From Epiperipatus broadwayi (Eukaryota > Onychophora > Udeonychophora > Euonychophora > Peripatidae): a stretch of 64,000 nt of DNA. The first letter of the stretch is position 1, and each line of letters opens with the position of its first letter. The notes beneath the pieces were generated by a model. That model searched no databases and had not been told where the DNA came from. It was given only the letters and a program-made list of their open reading frames with translations. This document shows, piece by piece, positions 45,525 through 58,094 of this stretch. The position numbers and the translations under genes are program-made. Where the stretch lies: assembly GCA_028023455.1 (NCBI GenBank), contig JAQFVV010012535.1:2792001-2856000 (forward strand). Reading direction: 5' to 3'.

Positions 45525-47940
45525 AGATAACGATGCTGTGGATAAATTTGATTATGATAAGAGAAATGAGACAGAGCACAGAATTGTGACGTTTGCATAA
45601 AAATATTACAAATTTTTTCTTTGGAAAAAATGCTAAACAGAAATGGGCATGGAAGTATCAAAATAAAGATACAGCAGGATTGGATGATATATTTTTAAAC
45701 AAAAAATCTGTATTTCAAGATTGTAATGTTTCTAACAGATTCCAGTATAGAAAGTGATCAATCTATAAGTAAGACGTAAGATACATCTTAATGCAAATCT
45801 AGAAAAACAAAAACTATTAAGAGAGACATATTAGCAATTGATGTTTTTAACTTTCAGATGTATTCCAATGAATTTAAATTAGAACCTACAAATAATTTTA
45901 AAATATTAACAAACCTTAAAAATAGTTCCGATTTGATTGAAATCAATATAAGATAACTCATATTTTATTAAGAAATGCAAGAAAGATAACTGAATAAAAA
46001 ACAGCAACCCACCAATAATTTTTTAAATAAAACCAATATAAAAGAAAAAAGAAATATTAATTTTTTAAAAATATTCCATGATGAATAATTGAATATTTAA
46101 AATTTTGTAAAATGGTTCAAAAGAGTTAGTTATTAATGTTATAAAAATTTTAAATGTGAATTGGCAAAAAAAAAAAAAAGCTATAGAAGAGAATGAAATT
46201 CTGCAAAGTATAAAGCAATGTTTTGGTATTGGAAATAAAGTTGTTTCAGTAAGATAAAGAAAATATGGAATTATTACTAAAATGTAAGATGACATCACAA
46301 AATATAAGAAAGATTTCTAATAGTAATAAATCATCAAAAAAATGTATTCACTACAGAACTACATCTTTTGAATTGCCACATATTTTTTGAAGAAGTGAGA
46401 TATGTAATTAAATCTATAAACACATGAAAATTTCCAGAAAATGATGAAATTATTATTGATATTTTAAAGAAAAAAGATAAAAAAATAGAAAATTGTTGAT
46501 AAAGCTATATTCCAAATGTCTGAATAATAAAAGTATACCTAATGATCGAAATAATACATTTGTAATATTGATATTTAAATAAGAAGATGCCAAGGATATT
46601 AGAAATTAACACACATCCTAACTAATTTCTATCAATTTTATGCAAGATCTTTATCAAAGTACTTACAACTTATCTATAATGAACTTTGAATTTTAGCCAA
46701 CTAAAGGAATAATCTATATTTAATAGTAGTTTTTGCCTAGTGAATTACACACATGTTTTAGAAGGTTATAGAAAAGATGAATAATATCAGTTAGCATTAT
46801 CTCTTGGATTTGTGGAGTAGGAAAATGTATTTGATACTATAAGCATTTCCATAGTGATTAAGTTTTATATAATCAAGATACAGACCCAGTAGCAGTTATT
46901 AGATTATAAGATGATACTAAAAAGATTATACATTGAAAAGATTGTATGACAGGATGATTTTATAACTTCAAAACTATCACATGATTACCATTTCTTATGC
47001 TTGCTTATAACTATTATTAAAACAGGCAAAACTTTCTATATGTATTGCTACTCAGAAACTATACATATTGCCACTCAGAAACTAGTCTGGGGATATTGGA
47101 TGAGTAGGCACTAGATGGGGATTTTATGCACAAGCCTTCTGGCATCCATTGATTACTCTGGCTTGTACTGAGTGGCAATACTGTATGGTGAGTTTTGTCT
47201 GTTTTAATAACTTCAAAACTATTTACAAGTTTTACGAGAAATATTTAATGGATTAAAATTGGAAGCTAAAGAAGTAAAAGTATTTGAAGATTATTTAAGT
47301 CATATAAATTTTGTAGATGATGTGGTAAATGATGCAAGAATTACCAGATAAAAGTAAAAAAGTAGGACTAAAAACAAGTGCTAAAAAGACTAATATAATG
47401 TGAAATGGATTTTTTTTCAGAAGATAAAGATAGATAAACTTGAATTAGAAAAAGTTCACAACTACCAGTACCTTCATGAGATCATTAATACAGATGAAAA
47501 CATAATGAATGAAATTAATCACAGTATAAAACTTGGATGAGATGCTTTTAGTATAAATAACTTAGCATTAAAAAGAATAGAGATGTCATTAAAAGAGACC
47601 CTTTTAAATTGTGTCATCAGTTTTTATATATGGACCTGAAATTTAAGACAAATCAATGAAGTATGGAGAGATGTATTTTGGTAGTATAAGATAAAATAAA
47701 AATACTTTGGTGAGATAGCAAATTAGTTTCATTGATATTATTTAAAGAATTAAAAGACCAAAATGGAGCTGGGCTGAGCATATTGCTGAAGATGATAATA
47801 AATGTATAATTGAAGATTGTAAAAAACTTAAGAAGAAAAAAACCCACATGTAAGATGAGCATATGAAATAAAAAATGCTCATAAGACATGAAAAAGAGAG
47901 GATATGGGGTATGGATCAGAAAAAAACTGAATTATACTGG
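45525..47940 (+). pseudogene. Decayed RTE-type LINE, interrupted by a hammerhead-family insertion
   Basis: Plus-strand relic of the same family as 11522-14817. Recognisable in order: KRNETEHRIVTFA (endonuclease part) near 45560; IFLNKKSVFQDCNV near 45690; KFPENDEIIIDILK near 46430 (intact element: [14 protein letters not shown]); DIRN near 46597; YVYTD-like and FVDDVV near 47310; and, in the last 200 bases, KWSWAEHIAEDDNK-like residues near 47762, matching the [17 protein letters not shown] tail. Stops and frameshifts are abundant. Bases 46978-47206 are a later insertion. The 5' untranslated region is not recognisable. Confidence 0.75.
46962..47222. mobile_element. Hammerhead-family insertion with 16-bp target duplication (locus 4)
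   Basis: Identical 16-mers ataacttcaaaactat at 46962-46977 and 47207-47222 flank a 229-bp insert. The left part (46978-47040) is the minus-strand 3' block (cacatgattaccatttctta, aaaacaggcaaaact); the right part (about 47072-47206) is the plus-strand half from cagaaactagtctggggata through gcctt.tggcatccattgat to the 3' end. The hammerhead lacks its 5' half here: it starts at GAAAC. The insertion lies in a decayed LINE, so the empty site is defined precisely. Confidence 0.8.
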
Positions 47941-47944
47941 GAAT

Positions 47945-48099
47945 ATCTTTATTCTGCAGTGATTTGGTAATATGTAGTTGAAAATAATGAGATTTGCAAA
48001 TGTTAGAAATTTACTGAGATCTTCTATCTACATTTTTCATTGCATTTTATTAAACTGTCAATATTTATATCTATAATCTCTATAAAAAATTTCTATTAT

Positions 48100-48131
<32 letters not shown>

Positions 48132-48690
48132 GTATAGGGGTGGAGATTAGCCATTATACTGAGAGTTGCTCTTTGTTATTATTTGCTTATATATGTTATT
48201 GAATGTATTAGAATTTTTGATTTTAGTAAATTTAAATAGTTTGTTCGATGAACTTGTTCATGTAATATGACATATTTTACCTTATCTGCTAGTGATTACA
48301 AGTTTTTCCAAGAACTAAATAAGTCTTGTAGATTGTTGAGTAATCTAGATAAGTTGTATTATAGTTATTTTATATAAATACAATTTGTCCATCTTATTTC
48401 AAATACTCTTTAACAAAAAATATTTTGTTATAAGATTATTTAATAATTATTAACTGGTGCCTATATTTATACACCATTTTAAAATAAAGAAATAAATTAA
48501 AGAATATCAGTATTAGACAAAAAAATTAAGTAATAACTTGAAAAAAGTTTTTAAAAAATATAATAGAAATCGATACTTGGGGAAAGTGATAAAATAGATA
48601 TTTAAAAATAGTAAAATGTACAATAATAATAATAGTAAAAAAAACAATAAATAAATAATTGATTAAAAATTAATTGGCTTTATATATATA
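47945..48690. other. AT-rich sequence with a short (TA)n at 48111-48131
   Basis: Nothing else recognised. Confidence 0.5.
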
Positions 48691-48694
48691 AAAA

Positions 48695-48888
48695 AGATTA
48701 AACAAATCCACTTTTCTTATTACTGTTACAATGCTTGCTTTTGTAGTTTTGATTGCCCAGTAATCTTCTTCAGAGCTAAATATATATATATATGAATAAA
48801 CAAATAGCTCTGAAGAAGATTGCTGGTCAATCAAAACTGTTTAAGTAGGTATTGTAATAATAATAAGAAAGGTGGATTTCTTTTATTT
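48695..48888. mobile_element. Palindromic element with a PLE/hammerhead-like core in each arm
   Basis: Arms at 48697-48779 and 48804-48886 are inverted repeats around a TA-rich centre. Read outward from the centre each arm gives agct, CTGAAGA, then a hairpin (gatt..tggg/tggt..aatc), then AAAAC, and ends with taataagaaa.gtggattt. CTGAAGA plus hairpin plus (G)AAAC is close to the hammerhead core CTGATGA-stem II-GAAAC found at PLE ends. Two departures from the core (T to A in the first box, G to A in the second) make cleavage unlikely. Confidence 0.55.
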
Positions 48889-48889
48889 T

Positions 48890-51035
48890 TTTCTATAAAT
48901 TTATCAATGCATATAAAAGAATATAAACTAATAATACTTTATATAAAAAAAGATTAATAATGAAGCACATATATTTAAAGTTTAAAAAATAGAAGAATTA
49001 ACATGTTTTTAAATTGTAAGATACCCTTTACTCAAAAGTATAATTTCATTAAAATAAGCTAAATATGGATAAATCAATCGATAAAAATAACTTTTTTTAA
49101 AAAATTAAGATAGATGCTAAAAATCCTTATATTGTAATCACTAATATAAAAGTAAACAATATCAAAAATAAATCTAAAAAATTTTTATTTGCATGATATT
49201 AATTAACTTATTAATATATTCAAAACACTTCATTTGGAAACAGTCCCAGTAGATTGTCAACTTATTTTTATCCATCTGCAACTACCTGTAGCACCATTTT
49301 GCTCATTTTGTAGTCATTGTGATAGCAAAAGTTAAAACTAAAATGTATTGATTTATTAGTTAAAAAAAATCTGAAGATGTCAGAATTCTATAGCAAAAAG
49401 AAATTATAAGGATTCTGAATTATACCTATCATATCATTATTTGTTAATTTCTTTGTGAGATTAATGGTAAATTCCTCTTCTACTGTTGTTAAATTATGAG
49501 CAAAAAATTGAATACTTTCTATAGTTTATTGAAATATTTACGGTGATTTTTACAAAATATTTATATAATAATTGTTTAAAAACAAAAATATACATGATCA
49601 TATTTTGATTTTAGTTGAGGATGTTTCTTTTTTAAAAACATAAATTAAATTTGTCATAATGATAAAAAGGAAATTATGACTGACAATGGTTTGCTAAACA
49701 CAGTAGTATGGAACTTCTGTAATACTTTAATAATTATAAATATAATTTTAAATTTTAGAACAGAATTTCACAGATTGGTGATGACTTAACATTAATTCAT
49801 TCACATTTTACAGCTAAATTTCAATCAACGAAGATTTAGTTAATTTTATTCTTTTTACTGGTCATGTGGTAATCATCCAACAAGAAAAAAGTAATTACTC
49901 TCATTACTTTTTTTAGTTTATATTACTTTATAATTTTTTTTTCTATATTGAAAAAGTTGAAATATGATATTTTAGGATGCTTTCAAATTGTAAACTTATA
50001 TTTCTAACAAATAAGCTCCAATTTATTAAACTCTAATATAAACTAAATGTTTAAATATTAAAATCAAATGTTAGACATTTACAAAAATGATCACCAAGGA
50101 GAACAATGGAAATATTAATTTGTTAACATGTCAGTGAATGTTTTGGGCATTATAATGGAACTGTGAACAGTATCTCTATTTTGCTATCTTACAGCTAACT
50201 ATAATGTTAGAAATTATTCTAAAATTATTAGTTGCAAAAAATAACCGAAGATATCTGCATCATACAGATTTTTAAAAATTAGAATATATAACTTGAATAT
50301 GAAAGAAGCCACATCTGCCCCATTTTGATCTTGATAGAAGTAACAATTTTTGATTGATGACTTGTTTGGTTTTAGGAAAATTGTTTGAATTTGTTTCAAT
50401 AATTTGTTAACATATTTAAGACTATTTATGCAAGATTTTATGTAAAGTAATTATTTTAAATTAAAAAGATACATGATTACATTAAATTTTATTTGAAAGT
50501 ATTTATTTTTAAGAAGACAAGTAATAAAAAGCTCATTATAGCAAAGCAGAAGCAGTTCTTAATAGCTAACAAGAATGGCTTTTTATCAACACTGGTATAG
50601 ATATTTCTTAAGATTTTAATAAGAATAAATTTAATTATTAATTTTAAGATATCTATTTTTTCTTTAATGATGTCTAACATAAATTTCTTTTTAATTTCAT
50701 AAATTAAATTCAGATAGAAAATATTTCATTCTATTAACTTTTAGAATAGATAAATTACATCCAATGAATGCCAATGACCATTGTTATAGTTAAGAACTCT
50801 GTTTAAAAATTTAGTCTCCTATTTTTTAAGATTTGAATGTAAACTTTTGAAATATCTATCCTTTGAAAGCTTAAATTTTTAATAAATAATATAAAGACTA
50901 TCAATATATGATATAGAAAAAATGGTTTAATTGTAAAAATAAAATATTGTTAATATGGGTGAAGTTTTTGCTAGGGTCTTTCAAAGAAGAAGAAAGAAAT
51001 TGAGACCGCAAAAAGTTAAATCATTTAGCTAGTTA
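48890..51035. other. AT-rich sequence, nothing supported
   Basis: Short minus-strand frames (about 60 codons) are chance-like. No repeats of note. Confidence 0.5.
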
Positions 51036-51054
51036 AAAAATATGGTAGTTGTAA

Positions 51055-51320
51055 CTTACACCCCATGTGGCTGCAAAAGGCGCTGTTTCCATGTCAATGA
51101 CAGAGATATTCATAGTACAGAGCCAAAAGTAGTGATGCAAGTTCCAGCCGCTAGGTGGCGCTGTTCACTGCGCATACACACAGGAATCTTATGCCAAATA
51201 GCTGCCAGCACTACTGCCCACTTGGTGGCACTGATATCCATAGGTAAACACATCTAGCTTACATCATCTGCCTCCAGCAACTACCAGTAATCTAACCCAC
51301 TATGTGGCGCTGTTTTTCTA
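51055..51320 (+). promoter_or_regulatory. Cluster of CTCF-like binding motifs
   Basis: Four similar sites in one orientation, each with a GTGGC core: ccccatgtggctgc (51060-51073), gccgctaggtggcgctgttc (51147-51166), gcccacttggtggcactgat (51216-51235) and acccactatgtggcgctgtt (51295-51314). The second fits the animal CTCF consensus (CC..NAGGTGGCGC) almost perfectly; the third and fourth each differ by a few bases. Spacing of cores is 88, 70 and 79 bp, and three are preceded by ccagc. The island is strikingly GC-rich inside AT-rich DNA. A short overlapping frame (51042-51257) has no recognisable product. A decayed minisatellite is an alternative. Confidence 0.5.
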
Positions 51321-51324
51321 TGCT

Positions 51325-52345
51325 ACGCACGAAAAAACTGTACCATTTATAAGCAGTATTGATATTCGCTTGGTAGTGTTGTTTTATATGTATGTTCTTA
51401 GAAGATCAATAGCATATAATGTGAAGGTGTAATTAATCTAGAAACCACAACTATCTGAGAAAGAAATACATTCTGTTGCAAAATTCCCACAGTTATATCA
51501 ACTTAGTTTTACTTATTTTTTTAGGAAAGAGGCTTTAAACACTCAATTTTTGGTAGTGGAAAAATTCAAATTTGGGTGTTGGTTGTTTTTTCATTCTTTT
51601 ATGAGAAAGTTCATCATTAGACATTAAATTTATGACACATGTTGCAAATTTATATTTAATCTATATATAACCAAATATGAATATTACTAAACTAATAATA
51701 ATATAAGTTAATTATATATTTTAGATTTTTTTTTAAACAGTCAGTTATTTTATCAGCAACAAGTATTCGCTAAGTTTGATAACACCACACTAAAACAACA
51801 TCAATTAATTTTTCTAAGACAATTATTTTATGATTTGCAATATGGTTTTGCACCTAGCAATGAGCTCATTGATAGAAATCCAAAGTAATGTATAAAAAAA
51901 CTTCCATTAAATATTACATAAAAAAAGTTATTTTAATGTAATATCAAAGTTGATAGAATTTGTTATAGTGAATTAGTTGGCTGTTCTTTGTACATTTGGC
52001 CATGAAATAATTAATTTATATTACTACTAGTTTACCGAAATGCATATTTGGTTCATATACAATGGATTATTAATTAATATTTAAGAAAATAATTTGAAGT
52101 TGTTTTTTTTTGTCTTAGTCTAATTGACAATAACATTTAAATGCCGAATATATAAGACTATTTCATAATTATTTATCCTTTAAAATGTAATTGCCTTAAG
52201 TTTAGTATTTATAGAAAAAGATATTTATACGTTACTTGGAACTATTTGTGAACTTATTACCAGATGAAAAATGATGTTTTAAACCATAAAATGATTGCCT
52301 AGGAACAGTTGATTGGCTGATTATTTTAGTGTTATCACAATGTTG
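51325..52345. other. AT-rich sequence, nothing supported
   Basis: No gene or repeat recognised. Confidence 0.5.
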
Positions 52346-52349
52346 GTAA

Positions 52350-52474
52350 AAGTTTATTACCTAATCAAGCGTCGGTGGCCTAGCGGTTAGCATAGCTGCC
52401 TTCCAAGCAGCTGGCCCGGGTTCGCTTCCTGGTCAACGCATTTGACATATATATATATATAAAGTTTATTACCT
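52350..52474 (+). mobile_element. tRNA-Gly-headed SINE with 15-bp target duplication
   Basis: Identical 15-mers AAAGTTTATTACCTA at 52350-52364 and 52460-52474 flank an insert of about 95 bp made of atcaa, a tRNA-like body (52370-52441) and a tail ttgacatatatatatat. The start tcaagcg and the end tgacatat are shared with the SINE at 35980-36128, although the tRNA heads differ. Confidence 0.9.
52370..52441 (+). tRNA. tRNA-Gly(UCC)-like sequence, retroposed
   Basis: A 72-nt cloverleaf close to animal tRNA-Gly with anticodon TCC (loop cttccaa, stem ctgc/gcag). The acceptor gcgtcgg/tcaacgc pairs at six of seven positions (one a wobble). The A box region tggcctagcggttagca and the B box gggttcgcttcct are present; the T-stem is paired with one wobble. 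The T-loop reads ttcgctt, so the nearly invariant A58 is C. With the flanking target duplication and AT tail, it is best read as the head of a SINE or a retroposed pseudo-tRNA rather than a working gene. Confidence 0.75.
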
Positions 52475-52479
52475 ATGAA

Positions 52480-53500
52480 TTGATGGGTTGCTTTGTTTTG
52501 ATTTTCTCTGAAAGAATAATTAACTTACATTAATGTCGTACGATTTAAAAATATTCATAGTTGATTTTTGTTTATTAATTTTTAAGATCTTAGTTTTTAG
52601 AGACTGCCAGTTTTGTCTTAACATTTCAATTTATCCCAACATTTAAATACTTAATATCAAAAAAGTCGATACAGTGATTATACTTTAAAACCTAATCGAT
52701 CTTACGTTTGGTATTTATATAGAAAAGTATATGCACATTGCATTAAGACGCTATCAATGAGATAACTATATAAGCCATAATATAATTGCTCTGAAAGAAC
52801 TGATTGATTAGTTATTTTAATATGATATCAATATTAGTAAGAGCTTGTTACTTGTGTATTGATTGGCTGATCAATAGACTAATGGAAATATAGAAAATAA
52901 AACATAATGCTAAAATAATGTTTAGCTAATTTTTTGCCCTACGTATCACAAAGTACATTATGATAATAGTTTTAGTTTCTCTTAAAAAAGAAAATATTCC
53001 TAAACTGAATTTAACATGAACCATATTATATAAATTTATTTAGGGAAAAAATATATAAAAAATTAAGCTTAATAAACTGTAGCCTAATTATTATTTTCCA
53101 CGAACGGATAAAGAACACTAATTTAATTACTCGCATTTTAATTCATGTGTTGATAAATCTACTTAGTCGTTAAAAAGAAAATACTTATGAAAATTTTGGA
53201 AGTTATTTAGCCATTATATTCTAGTAATAAAAGGGAATAGCTTTTATTGAAATTGTGAAAAATTAGATTCGCTTTACTACTGGAATAAATTATTTTATTA
53301 AATATTGAAATTTAACAATTATGAAGAAATTATATATGTACAAACATTTTTTTTGTTTAGTACGAAATGTATTGCAAAATATATATCATTGATATCTAAA
53401 TTTTATTCATGATGTATATACATCTAACATTACTTAATTTAAGCAGTGCTGATGAAAGTAATTAGTGATAAATGAGTTCATATTTCTTATAAGTTAACAA
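52480..53500. other. AT-rich sequence, nothing supported
   Basis: No gene or mobile element recognised before the tetranucleotide array. Confidence 0.5.
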
Positions 53501-53505
53501 CTGAT

Positions 53506-54112
<607 letters not shown>

Positions 54113-54119
54113 TTATTTG

Positions 54120-57100
54120 TAACCAATCAAACCTTTCAGAATTACATTATATTTTTCCAAAGCTAAGATATCATTCACTATAAAAATTTCCAGATAAGTA
54201 TATCACATTATTTATGAAATTATTGCACAACCTACATAGTAATCTAGAGATACAGAGCACTTAAAGTTCCATGCAGCGATGGTAGTTCAACTTTATATTC
54301 ATATATCTTGATTGGACATTTAATAGTCACCATCATATAATGCATTCGAGTAAAAAGTTAGATTATTGTTTCTAATGTGAATGGTAAAATATTTTAAATA
54401 TCTAGCTCATCTGATGAATAGAGATTGTCCATAAAATACTTATACAGTGAAAAATATTAATGTAAAAAAACTATATACTAGACAATAGATCATAAGAAAC
54501 ATTCTGCAAATCTGGGTAAAAAAAGAGGAGTGCAATTATGAGAAAACCATCTAAAAAAAAAAAAAAAAGGTAAAATAAGATAGTTTATAAAAAACTTGTG
54601 GAGAAAAATATCACTATAAAAATTGATATGGCAAAATAAAGATTTCAAACCATGAAAAAAAATTTTTAAAAACAGTGTGATAGAAAAATCTTATCATAGG
54701 AAGAGAAAAGTTAAAGAAACGTAATTAGGTTAAATTTATCAATAATATTAGTGCAATCTTATGAATGTAAAGGTTTAAAGTGAATAGTGACATCAATAAA
54801 AGACCATAAAATAGAAACTGAAGTTGTAGAAAAAAGACAGGCTTGTTACAAATCAAATTTTGCTGTACTGCAGAATATCTTATTAAAAGTCAAATAGTTG
54901 AGCAATTGTGTTACAAATTGAGTAGAATTGTTCCATAAAATTATTTAAAATAACTCTTTCTTTTTTCACCAAGACTGATTACACTGCACAGGATTTAATA
55001 AGAAAAGATTTTATGAAAGAGATCAATTATATTTATTAAACTAAAGTAAATCAAAACATGACAATATTAGATGAGGACTAAGATATATTTGAATCTGAGG
55101 CCATTAATCTCACGAAGACATCCTTTGATGTGAAAGGAAGTTAGTTGTTGAAGTGAATGATGGGAAGAGAATTGTGTTTTGTATATATATGTTGTATGTT
55201 TAATTGAATTTTACTTGAGAAGGTTGATTTGTTAATAGATAAAACCATGGTTGTGTAAGAATTTTAATAAAACTTTCTTGTTTGCCTAATATTGTAGTAT
55301 TATATGAATTTCTATTTTAGTGCTATATGTATTTCTATTTTATATATATAATAAAAAATAAAAATGACCACCTTTACTTTAACATAAAAATCAAACATAT
55401 GCGCTATTATAGGTTTAATGAAAAACTATTTGGTCTCAGAGATTATCAATTAGTAGTAATTGATAATTTTTTGGTAACATCAAAGATTAAAGGTTATTTC
55501 TACTTACATGGATATTATATCCTCATTTCTAATTTTTATTATAATATCAATCCATGGAAATATTTAATTCAGCATTTATATATAAATCAGTTTCAAATGA
55601 CAATAAAAGCTTATCTTAGTTTAAAACTGTGTTGTGTAGAAAGAAACATTTACTATAAAAATATAGGAAAACATTGTTCATTGTATCAGAGAGCATGACA
55701 TGCAATTTGACATTTGTGGAAAAAAATCAGTGCTGATTAGTAAGAGAATTTTAATAGGGAAGATTAAAATTATAATATTTGTCTTGGGAAATTTGTTTCT
55801 TCTTCAAATAAGAAGAAATGCTAAAACATTGAAAACTTGAATGAAAAAATAGATCAAATATAAAAAGTATGAGAATAAAAATAAACAAACAGTATTTGAC
55901 TATGAGTGAGAGATGATGAAAGTGCAAAACCTAATGAAAAAAATATTGGGATACACTTATGTGCACTGAGCTGATTCATAAGAAATTAAAGCTGGAAAAG
56001 TTTTCTAGAAGATGAATATTTGGAAAGCAAAGACAAAATAAGTCTTATTTAATATTCAGTAAAATTGAATCATTTGTTTAAAAATATCTTTAAAAGATTA
56101 AACAGTTGTTGAAAGAAAAATGGGTAAATACCATAAACTTATTGAAAAAATTGGGAAGAATAATAAATCACTTATTTTTACTCACATTAACTAGATTTCA
56201 TGAATGTTATATTATTTGAAAAAGATTGTTCAATAATAAAGATGCATTAACTAACTGTTTCACAAGAATAAGCTGTGATAGCACTATCATATTTGACAAT
56301 TTAGATAGTGTGATGGCACTGTGATCACTACTATTCTATATTGTTTTAAAGCATTGTAAATGTCAAATTACAGTATATAACAGGCTGCAGTGATTCTATC
56401 TAAAAAAACCTCCATTTTTAATGTATTAATTTTAAAAAAATTCCAAGAGATATCAGCTGTATACAATCATTTACTGTTCTGACAAAGCTATGAAGGAGGT
56501 GGAGATTTGTGATTGGATGATGTTTTAAATTCATTTCCCCTGCCACTAAATGCCATACAAAATGTAAGTTTTAGTAATTGTTAACGACTATGACAAAATA
56601 GTTTTATAAAAGACTTATTATTAAATTAAAACCTACATCATTAGGGGGGGGGGGGTATCTTTGAAAATATTTTATTTTTAAAAAGACAACTCTTAGACAG
56701 TATACAAAGTATGTTACAAAAACTGGAAATAACCACAGAGAAGCCATTAGAGGCTAAAAAGAAAATCATTTTTGTAAAAACGGTAAATGAAATTTTTTAA
56801 TAACAATTAATAATTTATTAACTTTTAGATTTTTGTTTTTTTTGATGATGATTAATTCTATATATATATCATTTTTTAATGACATAAAATTCTAATATCT
56901 AATATTTTGTTCTTTTAACATTTATGAATAGATATCATTAAACCAATAACAATGATGTTTGCCTTTGTTATCAGTAAGTTTGTCAGTTAGATTCTTATTT
57001 TCACAATTTTAAAATATTAATTTTTCATGTTTTAGAATTTTTATTATTAGAAGGTTTATATATTTATAATATAGCATCTAAATAAATTTTTTAATATACA

Positions 57101-57900
57101 GAAAAAAGATTTAATTGCACACAAAAAAATCAAACATAGCATCATAGAAAAACTTTCATAGCTAGAGTTTATTCAAAAATTTGAAGGTTGGGTTGACACT
57201 GAAATAATTTTAATATAAGCTAAAAATAATATGTATATATAAATAAAATATTGGATAGTTGAAGAGATTCCATTAAATTGTTAAAATTTTTGAGGAAAAT
57301 GATTTTTAAAATGAATACTTTAAAAGTAAATAATAACTGAATGGGGGATTTAAAACCCAATTCAATATATTTAAGAAAAAAATAGCCAAAAATTAGGGTG
57401 TTTTTATTTTAGGAACAATCTGAATTTACAGAAAATAATAAAAGAGATTTACAATTACATCTTTCAAAACAAGTTTTTTAAAAAAATATATGAATAAGAA
57501 TTAGTGATCTTGAAATTGCATTGAGAGTTTTTTTTTTTTTTAAATACGTTAGTTTTATAAAATAATTTAGTTTACAAAATAATAAACTCAGGTAGAGGTT
57601 GTAAAAAAAGTTGATATTTATTTTCAGTTTTATGTAATATTAATTTAAAAAGATAAATAAGAAAACACATTCCGTGTTTTCTACCAGAATAAAAATTACT
57701 AGCAAATTACTACAGAATACCACATGACTTTTTTTGTTTACATGGACATGACAATAATATTGGCATCATGAGGGGATTTGGATATTCTATCATCAGATTT
57801 TTAATGGTATGTATGGCTGAAAAGTTGGAGGGTGGTGTAGATTGATGCATATCCATTAAAGTTTGAAGATTCGCTATCGTAATATAAACCATGCAGTGAT
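54120..57900. other. AT-rich sequence with a G11 run
   Basis: No credible gene. A 123-codon plus-strand frame at 55327-55698 has no convincing family match. A pure G run lies at 56643-56653. A hairpin catc-cttt-gatg with flanking cacgaaga/tgaaagg at about 55112-55138 faintly recalls the PLE 3' core. Confidence 0.4.
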
Positions 57901-57904
57901 TATA

Positions 57905-58090
57905 TATATATGTGTGTGGAAGATTATGATCTAGACCAACTGATGAGTGCTATTTAAGTGTGAAATACATAATTGTAGGTAGGCCATTTATCATTTTCAC
58001 ATATGTGTGGTCATGTGTGTTAGTTGTATGAGATAGAGCACATAGTAAAAGAAGCTTGAAAGTTTGTGTTCAAATCTCTTTTATAATTAC
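57905..58090 (+). mobile_element. tRNA-derived SINE relic with hammerhead-like start, copy 2
   Basis: Same order of blocks as 39940-40135. gattatgatctagacc, then CTGATGA at 57940-57946, then GTGCT-ATTTA-AGTGT (five pairs, three of them G-T wobbles), then GAAAT, then attgta. About 50 bp later follow tagttgtatgagatagagca (A box region) and gtgttcaaatctc (B box, 58066-58078). The two copies differ at many positions, so the family is old. Confidence 0.55.
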
Positions 58091-58094
58091 ATTT

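Noticed and set aside
55327-55698. 123-codon plus-strand frame, part of which (GYYILISNFYYNINPWKYLI) faintly resembles the DNFYTS region of piggyBac transposases
   Set aside because: Only one short block resembles the family, the expected downstream motifs are absent and composition is typical of chance AT-rich frames. An HMM search would settle it.
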